From positions 1-64,000 of the forward strand of contig CAVXZE010000016.1 in the NCBI GenBank assembly GCA_963766175.1: 64,000 nucleotides of DNA, given 5' to 3'. This DNA is from CAVXZE01 sp963766175 (lineage in GTDB: Bacteria > Myxococcota_A > UBA9160 > UBA6930). Shown here piece by piece: positions 7,828-15,784 of this stretch. Under the pieces are notes generated by a model, which was not told the origin of the DNA, ran no database searches, and saw only the letters and a program-made list of their open reading frames with translations. Within the stretch, counting starts at the first letter, position 1; the number at the start of each line of letters is the position of its first letter. A program made the translations under genes and the position numbers.

Positions 7828-9120
7828 TCAGTCCTTGGTGTCGGAGACGTCCGCGGGGTTGGCTGCTCGGATTGCAGCCACCCGCTGAGGTATGGGGCTT
7901 ATCAGAAGCGAACACACGGCGGACACCAGCATGAGGATGGCAAACACATAGAACACAGGAAGATACGTATCATGCCTGTCCTGGTAGGATGCAGCGCCGA
8001 TGGAACCAAGGCCGCCTCCAAGGGTCCCAAGAATGTTCAGGATACCGAAGAGGGATCCGTAGTTCTTCATTCCCAGGTAGTCTCCAGTCAAGAGAGGGTT
8101 GAGAATGAGCGGCGCACCCAAAGTGAATCCGTAGATCGCGACGAATATCATGACCGCAAAGTAGGACTGGGAAAACGTGAGTACGACCATTGAGACAGCG
8201 AACAGAATACTCACCGCAACCATGGTTTGCTTCGATCCCCAGCGATCCGCTACGGGACCCGTCGTCAATTTGCCCAGTATCATGGCCCCCATGATCAGGC
8301 TCCATGCGAGGGTCGCCCTCTCCGGCGAATGTCCCACGTCTTCCAGGTAGGCCACACAATTGAAGCCCACACCGGCCGTCACCAGCGCTCCAAGAAAGAT
8401 GATCGAAGCAATCAGCCAGAAGACCGGCAATCGGAAGGCCTCTTTCTCGTTGACTCCCCATACCTCCTGATCGTCACCGGTTGTCGCGGCAGTGCCCCCA
8501 TAGGGTTCGAGTCCCATGTCCGAAGGACGGGTCCTTATCAGGAAAAGCGTGATGGGAATGACCAGGACGAGGATCTCGATGCCGGCCACCATCAGTGCGG
8601 TTCGCCAATCGTAGTTTCGGATGATCCACTCCGCGACGGGAGACATGATCATGCCGCCGGTGGCCGTCCCGACGAATGCCACGGCCATCGCCGTCCCCCT
8701 CCGGGATACGTACCAATTCGAGATGACGAATGAACAGGGAACCAATGTCGTACAGGTAAGGCCGACGCCGACGAAGCCATTCATGATGTAGAAGTGGGCG
8801 ATATGGGTCGACTGACTGCCTCCCAACAGGGCGAGCCCCAGAATCAGAGCCCCCACGGTCATGATGTGTCTGGCGCCGAAGCGGTCGACGATCTTCCCCG
8901 CGATCGGAAACAACAGGATCGAGGTCACCATTCCGGTGAGCTGCGTGACCGCCAGGGATGCACGGGTCCAACCCATGTCCTGCGTGACCGGGGCAACGAA
9001 GACCGGAAAAGTGTTGAGAACCATCCCCCAGCAGAACAGCAGAATGAGGAAGCATCCACCAACGATGTAGTGACCGTAGAAGAGCCTTGATGTGCCGGGA
9101 GGCTGCATGAGTTCGCGCAT
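7828..9120 (-). CDS. MFS transporter, monocarboxylate/OFA-like
   Basis: 430 residues with about twelve hydrophobic helices. The two MFS loop-2/3 and 8/9 motifs are visible: AGKIVDRFGARH after helix 2 and GPVADRWGSKQT after helix 8. The N-terminal GHYIVGGCFLILLFCWG stretch and domain layout resemble oxalate/formate-antiporter and monocarboxylate carriers. The start at 9120 overlaps the stop of the acyl-CoA ligase gene by ATGA, so the two are translationally coupled. The likely job is uptake (or export) of the organic acid that the ligase activates. Substrate is inferred from context only. A second in-frame Met four codons in is possible but lacks the overlap. Confidence 0.85.
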   Translation of the reverse strand: MRELMQPPGTSRLFYGHYIVGGCFLILLFCWGMVLNTFPVFVAPVTQDMGWTRASLAVTQLTGMVTSILLFPIAGKIVDRFGARHIMTVGALILGLALLGGSQSTHIAHFYIMNGFVGVGLTCTTLVPCSFVISNWYVSRRGTAMAVAFVGTATGGMIMSPVAEWIIRNYDWRTALMVAGIEILVLVIPITLFLIRTRPSDMGLEPYGGTAATTGDDQEVWGVNEKEAFRLPVFWLIASIIFLGALVTAGVGFNCVAYLEDVGHSPERATLAWSLIMGAMILGKLTTGPVADRWGSKQTMVAVSILFAVSMVVLTFSQSYFAVMIFVAIYGFTLGAPLILNPLLTGDYLGMKNYGSLFGILNILGTLGGGLGSIGAASYQDRHDTYLPVFYVFAILMLVSAVCSLLISPIPQRVAAIRAANPADVSDTKD

Positions 9121-10739
9121 CAAGCCTCGAGCCCGAGGGCGGCCAGCGCCTTCTTCCGGGCCTGCTTGAAATCGACCTTGCCCGAGGGCGTGCGGTAGAC
9201 CTCGTTCACCACCACCAGGTGCCGGGGGGCCTTGTAGCCCGCCAGGTGCTCCTTGACGAAGGCTTTGATCGCCTCGGGATCGGTGCCCGGGTCGTTCAGC
9301 GAGAGCACCGCGGTGACGGCCTCGCCGAACTTCTCGTCGGGAACCCCCACCACGACCGCATCCTCGACCGCGGCGTGTCGCTTGATCACCTCCTCGACCT
9401 CTTCGGGAAAGATCTTCTCTCCACCGCTGTTGATGCAGACCGATCCTCGTCCCAGCAACGTGAGGCTGACGCCGTCCTCGTTCACCTGGGCCCAATCGCC
9501 CGGAACCGAGAAGTGCTCCTCGCCGATCTGCACGAAGGTGCGGGCAGTCTGTTCGGGAGCCTTGTAGTACCCGACCGGCTGATTTCGGCACGAGCCCACC
9601 ATTCCCCTGGCACCCGGCTTCGTCTCCACCGGCCGCAGCTTCTCGTCGAAGAGCCTGGTGGTGTCGGTCAGCTGGAACTTGGCGGTCTTGACCGGATCCG
9701 CCGCCGTGGTGACGGATACGCCCAGTCCAAGAGCCTCGGAGGAGCTGAAGGAGTCGGCCAGGATCATGTTCGGGTTGGCCTTCAGCAGGGCCTGCTTCGT
9801 CTCCTGGCTCCAGATCACTCCGGACGAGACCATCCTGACGACCGAGGAGATGTCGTAGCTGCGGCCCTCTTCCTCGAGGGCGCGCACCATGGGCTTGGCA
9901 AAGGAGTCGCCGACGAGGCTGACGGCGGTCGGCTTGTCGCGCTCCACCACCCGCCACAGCTCCGCCGCATCGAAGCTCTTCGGGTTGTCGAGCAGGATCA
10001 CGGCGTCGCCGGTGAGCCATCCGATCAAGGCCGTGAACAAGCCCGTTCCGTGCATCAGCGGCGGCCCTACCAGGATCCGCAAGCGCATCGGCAGGTCTTT
10101 CACAAAGGCGCCAAAAGCCTCCATATCGACGGGGGTAGGCCCCGGGAGGCCCCCAACGAAACGATGGTAGAGATCGTCCTGTCGCCACATCGCGCCCTTG
10201 GGCATGCCCGTCGTACCGCCGGTGTAGAGAAACAGCATGTCGTCGCCGCTGCGCAGCACCTGAGGCGCAGGGCGGTCCTCCTCGGCCGCCCGCTCGAAGC
10301 TCTCGGCTCCGGGCAGATCGGAGAGATCCACTTCGTCTCGCTCGGAGACTACGAGCGCTGCGCGAAGCACGGGTAGCTTGTCCTGGATCCGCGCCAGCAT
10401 CGGCGCGAAATCCTCGTGCACCACCACCACTTCGGCATCTGCATTGTCGAGCAGGTATCGGAGCTCCTCCTCGCGGTAGCGGTAGTTGACGTTCACCGGC
10501 ACCATGGCCGCCTTGAAGCCGGCGTAGACCGACTCCATGTAGGCCGGATGGTTGTAGGTATAGATGGCCAGCTTGCCCTGGTGGGACACGCCGCGCTCCA
10601 GCATCCAGGCGGCCAGATTGCGGGCCCGCCGCTCGAGCTGGGCCCACGAGCGGCGGGCCGCTCCCTGGATCAGGGCGTCCTCGGCGCCGCGAACCTCGGC
10701 CACGGTGTCCAGGCAGTCAGCAAGATTCCAGCTGCTCAT
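9120..10739 (-). CDS. Acyl-CoA synthetase (AMP-forming)
   Basis: 539 residues of the ANL superfamily. The P-loop-like motif YTGGTTGMPKG is at residues 172-182, the adenylate-binding NSGGEKIFPEEVEEVI segment lies in the hinge region, and the catalytic lysine sits in the C-terminal SGKVDFKQ motif. It activates a carboxylic acid to an acyl-CoA through an acyl-adenylate in the cytoplasm. The C-terminal lid is of the medium/long-chain or cyclic-acid FadD type; the exact substrate cannot be read. It is first in a two-gene operon with an overlapping MFS carrier, which suggests transport-coupled activation of an external acid. The divergent region 10740-10889 separates it from the DsbA unit. Confidence 0.9.
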   Translation of the reverse strand: MSSWNLADCLDTVAEVRGAEDALIQGAARRSWAQLERRARNLAAWMLERGVSHQGKLAIYTYNHPAYMESVYAGFKAAMVPVNVNYRYREEELRYLLDNADAEVVVVHEDFAPMLARIQDKLPVLRAALVVSERDEVDLSDLPGAESFERAAEEDRPAPQVLRSGDDMLFLYTGGTTGMPKGAMWRQDDLYHRFVGGLPGPTPVDMEAFGAFVKDLPMRLRILVGPPLMHGTGLFTALIGWLTGDAVILLDNPKSFDAAELWRVVERDKPTAVSLVGDSFAKPMVRALEEEGRSYDISSVVRMVSSGVIWSQETKQALLKANPNMILADSFSSSEALGLGVSVTTAADPVKTAKFQLTDTTRLFDEKLRPVETKPGARGMVGSCRNQPVGYYKAPEQTARTFVQIGEEHFSVPGDWAQVNEDGVSLTLLGRGSVCINSGGEKIFPEEVEEVIKRHAAVEDAVVVGVPDEKFGEAVTAVLSLNDPGTDPEAIKAFVKEHLAGYKAPRHLVVVNEVYRTPSGKVDFKQARKKALAALGLEA

Positions 10740-10889
10740 CCGGCGGACTCCTTCTCCTCTCCGACGATGGAGATCGAATCAAGGACGCTAGCACGTACGC
10801 CGGAATCGACTCGAATGAACATCGGGCCTGCTCTAGGTCAGGGGATCCCGGTGAGATTCTACGTTCCAGATCCGAAAGGAGGAGCAACG

Positions 10890-11060
10890 ATGTCCGGTAG
10901 AATCCTCGCGCTGAGCGCGGTCGTGGCCGTTGTCCATCGAGCAGGGAGCGTTGCCGCCAAGCCACGGTTTAGGCGGCGTGGCCGGGAGGGTGATATCCTG
11001 CTCCTCCACCAATCGCACTTCGCTCCACGAGGGCGTCCCACGAAGGAGGCTCAGCGCTGA
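10890..11060 (+). CDS. 56-residue ORF coupled to the DsbA-like gene
   Basis: A strong AAAGGAGGAG ribosome site precedes the ATG at 10890, and the TGA at 11058-11060 overlaps the next ATG (TGATG). The product starts with a short hydrophobic run and then becomes strongly basic; no family is recognised. It may be a leader peptide that couples translation to the thioredoxin-fold gene, or the relic of a secreted protein whose frame was lost after about residue 15. Start-stop geometry is the only support. Confidence 0.35.
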   Translation: MSGRILALSAVVAVVHRAGSVAAKPRFRRRGREGDILLLHQSHFAPRGRPTKEAQR

Positions 11061-11782
11061 TGCAGAGCTCGGGTATCGCCATTTTCCTCGCCGCTGCGAT
11101 CATCGGGGTTTCCATCGTGGCGGGCAGCTTCCTGGTCCGGACCTCGATCGACCGCACCGCTCAAGAGGTGGCGGGTCTAAAGGTCGCGGTCGCCAAGCTC
11201 GAGACCGCCCAAGCCGCGCCCGCTCCACGCCAGGCGGCGAGGACACGCCCGGATCCGAGCAAGCGCTACAGCATCGACACGAAGGGTTCGCCGGCGAGGG
11301 GGGGGGACGATGCGAAGGTGGTCATCGTCGAGTTCAGTGATTTCCAGTGCCCCTTTTGCGCACGGGTCTCACCCACGATGAAGCGGATCGAGGAGAAGTT
11401 CGGGGACGAGGTGCGAATCGTCTTCAAACACCTCCCGCTACGGACGCATCACAAGGCGCCCGCTGCTCACGCTGCGGCGGAAGCGGCCCATCGCCAGGAG
11501 AAGTTCTGGGAGATGCACAATCGGATCTTTGCGGACCAGAGCTCTATGAGCCCGGAGAAGTACCAGGAGTACGCGAGGGAGATCGGTCTCGACATGGAGA
11601 AGTTCGAGAAGGACGTCGCATCGGCGAGTGTGAAGAAGACGGTCGACGGAGATGCGGCGGAGGCGGCTCGGCTCGGCGTGACCGGGACGCCATCCTTCTT
11701 CATCAACGGGCGTTTCCTTTCCGGAGCCAAGCCCTTCGAGTCGTTCGAGGCGTTGATCGACGCCGAGCTGGGCAGATCCTAG
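11060..11782 (+). CDS. DsbA-like thioredoxin-fold protein, membrane-anchored
   Basis: 240 residues. A single N-terminal transmembrane helix (about 5-27) is followed by a short coiled or Ala-rich stalk and a DsbA/Thioredoxin_4 domain from about residue 80. The redox motif CPFC is at 97-100, the helical insertion covers roughly 125-195, and the cis-proline loop is GTPSFFI. It probably acts in the periplasm as a disulfide oxidase or isomerase tethered to the inner membrane. AAGGAGG at 11043-11049 lies 10 bases before the ATG, which overlaps the small upstream ORF. No DsbB partner is in the window. Its 3' end converges on a molybdopterin oxidoreductase stub. Confidence 0.88.
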   Translation: MQSSGIAIFLAAAIIGVSIVAGSFLVRTSIDRTAQEVAGLKVAVAKLETAQAAPAPRQAARTRPDPSKRYSIDTKGSPARGGDDAKVVIVEFSDFQCPFCARVSPTMKRIEEKFGDEVRIVFKHLPLRTHHKAPAAHAAAEAAHRQEKFWEMHNRIFADQSSMSPEKYQEYAREIGLDMEKFEKDVASASVKKTVDGDAAEAARLGVTGTPSFFINGRFLSGAKPFESFEALIDAELGRS

Positions 11783-11875
11783 GCTGCCCCTCCCACCCGG
11801 CGATCTCATGCCAACGGCTTCTAGGGGCGTGAGCGCCTTCGCCGCATCCACATCAGCGGCGGCAGCAGTGGAGCT

Positions 11876-12007
11876 AGGGGGGCAGAGGTTGCCTTTGAAG
11901 GCGGGGTTGTTCGAGGTGCGGATCTTGACGACGCGCCCGTCCTCGAGCTGGGCCACCACCGAACACGAGATGTCGCAGCTGGCGCACAAGACTCGCTTCT
12001 CTTCCAT
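11876..12007 (-). pseudogene. N-terminal stub of a molybdopterin oxidoreductase
   Basis: A normal start (ATG at 12007, preceded by AGAAGGAGC) leads into about 43 residues that are the Fe4S4-binding beginning of the molybdopterin oxidoreductase family: CASCDISC, a KIRTSNNPAFKG stretch, and then NLCP, the fourth cysteine ligand. Directly after this the homology stops and the frame runs into Ala/Asp-rich sequence, then antisense of the DsbA gene. Full-length enzymes have 600-800 residues, so this is the remnant of a deletion. The break marks a rearrangement just left of 11880. Confidence 0.7.
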
Positions 12008-12221
12008 CGCTGGCTCCTTCTGCTCTTCGCTCGCACCGTCCGGGATCCATGACCTGGCCCGGCGCGTCAGCCCAAAAGCTGGATGAAGACAGTCCAGATT
12101 CTGGACTGCTTACGGCTCAGCTCTGGTGATCCGTTAACTATTTTGATTTTATGGAGAACTTTTCCGGATCGGGTAGAGCTCCCTGCAATCTCGGTGCAAG
12201 CGGGTGGCGGCCTGGAGCGAA

Positions 12222-12268
12222 CTTCTGCCGAGCAGCGGTCCGGAGGTTCGATTCCTCTCCGGGGCGCC
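12222..12268 (+). other. Second tRNA 3'-half-like fragment
   Basis: It matches the 6391-6435 fragment across agcagcgg, the T-arm and acceptor strand, with differences that keep the T-stem paired (ggagg-ttcgatt-cctct). The anticodon-side sequence is disturbed by a few extra bases and no 5' half is visible. It may be the other end of an integrated segment, or a decayed tRNA. The rest of 12008-12276 has no gene; 12130-12150 is unusually AT-rich. Confidence 0.45.
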
Positions 12269-12276
12269 CGCCGACT

Positions 12277-12705
12277 CTACGGCTCGAGGTCGCAGTCGAC
12301 GATCTCGACGTTGCAGCTGGTACCGAGACCGTGGCTGCCGTAGCTCGCGTAGACCAACGAGCTGGTGTCCCCGATCCTGGATCCCGGCGTGAACAAGGCG
12401 CTGAATTGTCCCTGCTCCGCGTCGCAGAAGAACGTCACCCCGATCTCGACCCCGGTGCCCTCGGTGTTCATGATCGCGGTTCCATAGGCCGGACCCACAC
12501 CGCAGGCGCGGCCGTGGAGCGCGGCGAACTTCTTCACGTTCTTTGGCAGCTTCCCCTTGAAGCGGAAGAAGCCGAGATCGCCGCTCAGATCGCAGGTCGC
12601 CCCACTGATCTGGAGGCAGAAGTCCGCAGACGCCCTACCGGGAGTTCCCGCGACCAGGAGCACGACGAATCCCAGCAGTAGAAGCAGACCGATTTTCCTT
12701 TTCAT
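12277..12705 (-). CDS. Secreted hypothetical protein with paired cysteines
   Basis: 142 residues from the ATG at 12705, which follows a textbook AAGGAGG; open reading upstream is not needed. A clear signal peptide (basic MKRK, hydrophobic core, cleavage near ASA at about 24-27) leads into a compact domain with six cysteines (FCLQISGATCDL, GRACGVG, FFCD, SCNVEIVDCDL), suggesting disulfides. I do not recognise the family. Likely periplasmic or secreted. Small domains of this kind occur next to genes for other exported proteins, but nothing here fixes a function. Confidence 0.7.
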   Translation of the reverse strand: MKRKIGLLLLLGFVVLLVAGTPGRASADFCLQISGATCDLSGDLGFFRFKGKLPKNVKKFAALHGRACGVGPAYGTAIMNTEGTGVEIGVTFFCDAEQGQFSALFTPGSRIGDTSSLVYASYGSHGLGTSCNVEIVDCDLEP

Positions 12706-12814
12706 TGCATTCCTCCTTGACGACCGTCCAACCTCGTCGGAGAGACCAATAGCCCGCTCACGGGCTCCTTCCAACAGACGCGTCGATCGGGCAACGAATC
12801 CCCGCTCGAGTCAC

Positions 12815-13162
12815 TCAAATGCGGCGGAACACGTCGGAGCCGATGCGATTCGAGAACCACATCCAGTCCTTCGCCTGGGGATCGGGGAGATTCGTGGCGT
12901 GAATCCAGTGTGTCTTGATGCTTCCAACGCCGTCTTCCACGGTGTGCTGGCCGACCCAGGCTACGACGATGCCGTAGCTCGTATAGACGGCGTTGAAGGT
13001 GATCACGTCGCCGAGCACCCGGCCGATCACGTCGACCCACAGCGCCTGACCCTCGTCCCCCACGCCAGACTCGAACCGCCCGCTGACGGTGCCGCCCGTG
13101 TCACGAAGCTCGAGTGTGGAGCCGTGCTGGTTCTTCCAGGTGCCAGTGAAGTCGACGGACAT
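12815..13162 (-). CDS. Avidin/streptavidin-family protein without signal peptide
   Basis: 115 residues, one avidin barrel. The opening FTGTWKNQHGSTLEL matches the first strands of streptavidin and the end GSDVFRRI matches its last strand. By hand alignment the biotin-pocket positions are Asn11 (N23), Ser15 (S27), Phe30 (Y43), Ser32 (S45), Tyr60 (W79), Trp69 (W92), Trp86 (W108), Trp102 (W120) and Asp110 (D128). Most are therefore conserved, with aromatic swaps, while the S88/T90 pair looks replaced by Val/Ala. Known avidins are secreted; this one starts directly at the barrel with no signal, so it would be cytoplasmic. It may bind biotin weakly, or another small ligand. Confidence 0.8.
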   Translation of the reverse strand: MSVDFTGTWKNQHGSTLELRDTGGTVSGRFESGVGDEGQALWVDVIGRVLGDVITFNAVYTSYGIVVAWVGQHTVEDGVGSIKTHWIHATNLPDPQAKDWMWFSNRIGSDVFRRI

Positions 13163-13204
13163 TACCCCCTCCTTGAAGATTCCCTCGGCTCGCGAGTATA
13201 GCGC

Positions 13205-13549
13205 TCAGCGACTCGAGGCAGGCTTCGACCATACGACGACGAGTGAAGCCAGCGAGGCCACACCGGCGACGAAGCACCCCCAGGCTGCGCGTCGGTGCGC
13301 TTGCTGGACCGAGTTCCCGAGCTCGGTGAGGTAGTCGTTGACCTCGTCCTGGAACTCGATGAAGGGGCCCTCCAGGGGTGTTCTCTCGATGTCCAGCTCG
13401 AATCGAAACCCTTCGGCGGAGAGCTCGAACGTCGGCGGAGTGGCTTCAAAGGTCGGAAGAGATCGCTCCGCCTCGGTCGAGAGCTGCCAGCCGAGCGTGA
13501 AGAAGAGACCAGCAAGGGCGAGCCAGATGATCGAAAGGGCGATCTTCAA
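13205..13549 (-). CDS. Small membrane protein with helices at both ends
   Basis: 114 residues. A hydrophobic helix lies at about 3-21 and another at about 89-107, with a 65-residue polar, acidic domain between them that should lie outside the membrane. No family is recognised. The start is an ATG at 13549, only 9 bases downstream of the cytidine deaminase stop at 13559, so the two are probably co-transcribed. It has two-helix hairpin topology and no cysteines in the loop. Function unknown. Confidence 0.6.
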   Translation of the reverse strand: MKIALSIIWLALAGLFFTLGWQLSTEAERSLPTFEATPPTFELSAEGFRFELDIERTPLEGPFIEFQDEVNDYLTELGNSVQQAHRRAAWGCFVAGVASLASLVVVWSKPASSR

Positions 13550-13558
13550 CGGTGTACC

Positions 13559-13996
13559 TCACTTACGGTAGCGGGCCACGTCGAGGCCCAGGTCCAAGGG
13601 GCCGAATATCGTCGGCAGCATCTGGCGGATCGAGCTTTCGCGTATCTCGCCGGTGGATCCGATCATCAGGATCTGGATGTTCCGATCGGCCACCTGGGAG
13701 AACTCACCGATGTACTGGAGGCACATCCCGCAGGGCGCGATCGGATCTTCGAGGCTCGACGTCACCGCGACGGCCTCGAAGAGGTACTCGCCGCACGCGA
13801 CGGCGTGATCGATGGCGCTGCGCTCCGCGCAGACGCCCATGCCGGAGATGACGCTCTCGGTGTTGCAGCCTTGAAAGACGTTGCCCGTGGAGGTGAGAAC
13901 GGCTGCACCCACCGGGAAGCTGCTCACGACGGCATACGCGTTCTTCATCCCCAGCTTCGCACCGGCGATCAACTTGTCTCGTTGTTCCCGATTCAC
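13559..13996 (-). CDS. cdd: Cytidine deaminase
   Basis: 145 residues, the length of the small homotetrameric cytidine deaminases. The zinc site is clear: Cys56 with catalytic Glu58 in GVCAERS, and Cys89/Cys92 in APCGMC. The substrate-binding FPVGAAVLT and GCNTESVI stretches are in place. It converts (deoxy)cytidine to (deoxy)uridine in pyrimidine salvage, in the cytoplasm. It lies in a run of minus-strand genes and is followed 9 bases later by a small membrane protein gene. Confidence is high for the family; specificity for plain cytidine is the default assumption. Confidence 0.9.
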   Translation of the reverse strand: MNREQRDKLIAGAKLGMKNAYAVVSSFPVGAAVLTSTGNVFQGCNTESVISGMGVCAERSAIDHAVACGEYLFEAVAVTSSLEDPIAPCGMCLQYIGEFSQVADRNIQILMIGSTGEIRESSIRQMLPTIFGPLDLGLDVARYRK

Positions 13997-14017
13997 GCGC
14001 GCTGCCCGCTGGCCAGC

Positions 14018-14521
14018 CTACCGGGGTTCCATGCGGAGCAGGACGAATTCCCCGGTATCCCATCCGCGCTGATAGAACTCGGGGTCGAATCCGAAGTCGT
14101 GCTCGTACTTCGATTTCATGGCCGTGAGAAAGACGCGTTTCTGCTCGAGGTCCGCGACTCTCACCGCAAGGAGTTCGTGAATGCGACCCTCGATTCGGAT
14201 GCGTACTCGGGGGTCTTCGGCAATGTTCTGGACCCAAGGGTTCTCTTCGCTGCCCGCGAAGACGTAGACCTGGTTGCCAATCCTGGTCAGCCAGGTGCTG
14301 ACCGAGTAGGGATCTTCAGGGTCGGTCTCGATCTGGATGACCTTGACCGCGTCGATCCACGACCAGTCCTCTACGGGCTCCTCGACCACGGGTCCCGTGA
14401 GCCTTGGGCCGGGAATCGGACCCAAGGGGCCATAGATCCAGCGGGAGCCGAGCATCACAGCCCCCACGACCACGAGAAGACTCACGACGGCGATTCCGAT
14501 CACCTTGAGCAGCTTCTTCAC
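14018..14521 (-). CDS. Membrane-anchored split-barrel-like protein
   Basis: 167 residues. One N-terminal transmembrane helix (about 6-26) acts as an anchor, followed by a soluble domain with pattern SVSTWLTRIGNQVYVFAG...NPWVQNIAEDPRVRIRIEGRIHELLAVRV. This resembles the flavin/F420-binding split-barrel families (nitroreductase/PNPOx-like), in which a small molecule is read against a barrel strand and a following Arg/Lys. No catalytic residue can be named. It lies 21 bases upstream of cdd on the same strand, so co-transcription is likely. Assignment is by strand pattern only. Confidence 0.6.
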   Translation of the reverse strand: MKKLLKVIGIAVVSLLVVVGAVMLGSRWIYGPLGPIPGPRLTGPVVEEPVEDWSWIDAVKVIQIETDPEDPYSVSTWLTRIGNQVYVFAGSEENPWVQNIAEDPRVRIRIEGRIHELLAVRVADLEQKRVFLTAMKSKYEHDFGFDPEFYQRGWDTGEFVLLRMEPR

Positions 14522-14652
14522 TCTCGAACCCTCCTGGCTTGCCGCAATCCTTGCTCGCTTGCCTGCCGGGCGTTCGCATTCTCGAACCGAGCCGATTCAC
14601 CTGTCAACAAGATTCCGGGTAGGGGCAGCTCCGTGTCTTCTCCGTGCGATGT

Positions 14653-15618
14653 CTACAGCCGCTCTCTCACCATGTCCATCACCGTTTCGGCGATCTTTCT
14701 ACAGAGATCGATCTTCTCTTCCTTTTCGTACTGCTCGATTCCGCCCGGCTCGTCGAGCTTCAGGCCCAGGATCTCCCGGCAATGCGCGCTGCCGAATTCT
14801 CTCTCCACGGTCTGATAGAGCCGCTTGCATCCGTCGAACAGCTTTGCCGGACGAAACCTCTTTTCATCCTCGAAGATCCGGTCGCTCTTCAAGAGGCCGT
14901 GAAAGACGATCCCCGCGGCATCTCCGTATCCCGACCCGCTGAGGTCCACACCCGACTGCAGGCCGAGACAGAGCACGCCTCCCGAAATCGCTCCGCAGAC
15001 GGTTCCGTTGAAACCGATCCCGCCGATGAATCCCTTGGAGGGATCCAGAACGTGTTCGACCGGGGCATCCAGTGCTTCGGCCAGTCCCGAGATCACCGTC
15101 CGAGAGCAGTGGAAGCACCGCTCTTCGAAGCATCGGGCCGCAGAGCCGATGCACTCGGCCCGTTGCGGCTCGGCGAAAGAGAAGTCTCCCTCGCCGGCCA
15201 GGTGATCCAGCTCCTTCAGCACCTGGGCGCCGTGCGCCAGGACCTCGACGCACTTGATCGTCTTTCCGGTGAGGATCGCTCTGCGGAAGTTGCGGGCCAG
15301 GTGCTTTCCGCCGTGAACGATTCCACAGTTGGGCGTCCCGACTCTCCCCTCGAGCCTTCGAAAATACTCGGCACAGAGCAGATAGAGCCGATCGGACGGA
15401 AGCCCGGCGTACTTCTTTCCCAGAACCGCGACACCGCCGTTGGCCACGCCGCAGGTGTCTCCCATGGTGCTGATGCCCGAGCTGAACCCGACGACCGATC
15501 GGAGCAGCATGGGATCGATCTCGCCTCCAAGCTCCTGGCTCAGATTCTTGGTGACGGAATAGGCGCAGCTGAATGCCTTGATGAAATCGACGACGACCTT
15601 CTTCTGAGCCTTTTCCAT
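14653..15618 (-). CDS. Tandem C_GCAxxG_C_C redox protein
   Basis: 321 residues, about twice the usual length of the C_GCAxxG_C_C family. The first unit has Cys18 (FSCAYSV), Cys56 with the following GGVAVLG, and later Cys residues in LLCAEYF and TPNCGIVHGG. The second repeats the plan from about residue 160: RCFHCSRTV, NGTVCGAISGGVLCLG near 210, then the DGCKRLY and SAHCREILGL cysteines. Single-unit homologues are cytosolic proteins thought to use these cysteines for redox chemistry or metal/cofactor binding, and are common in anaerobes. The duplication in one chain suggests an internal pseudo-dimer. The reaction is unknown. The gene is first in the minus-strand run toward cdd. Confidence 0.8.
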   Translation of the reverse strand: MEKAQKKVVVDFIKAFSCAYSVTKNLSQELGGEIDPMLLRSVVGFSSGISTMGDTCGVANGGVAVLGKKYAGLPSDRLYLLCAEYFRRLEGRVGTPNCGIVHGGKHLARNFRRAILTGKTIKCVEVLAHGAQVLKELDHLAGEGDFSFAEPQRAECIGSAARCFEERCFHCSRTVISGLAEALDAPVEHVLDPSKGFIGGIGFNGTVCGAISGGVLCLGLQSGVDLSGSGYGDAAGIVFHGLLKSDRIFEDEKRFRPAKLFDGCKRLYQTVEREFGSAHCREILGLKLDEPGGIEQYEKEEKIDLCRKIAETVMDMVRERL

Positions 15619-15685
15619 GGGAGCGAATTTCCTTATACGGCCAAGTGAGATCCAGCCGAAATCCGGTGCTCGAGAGGGGTAGCCC

Positions 15686-15713
15686 GTCCCCGCCCCCGGG
15701 GACAGGGGCGGGG
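15686..15713. promoter_or_regulatory. GC hairpin with two exclusive pairings
   Basis: ccccgcccc (15688-15696) pairs perfectly with ggggcgggg (15705-15713). Alternatively gtcccc (15686-15691) pairs with ggggac (15698-15703). The two stems share bases and cannot form together. The element lies between divergent genes, about 70 bases before the start at 15785. It may be a leader-RNA switch or merely a strong structural block. Confidence 0.3.
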
Positions 15714-15784
15714 ATCGGACGCGAATTTCTTGTCATGTAATCCGTCACAGTGCTACAGGGGTCTAAAGGGGTGAGGAGAGAGCC

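Noticed and set aside
9121..10647. A long minus-strand frame that would fuse upstream sequence to the MFS transporter.
   Set aside because: The extra part is another frame of the acyl-CoA synthetase gene. The transporter start at 9120 has an ATGA overlap and the expected N-terminus.
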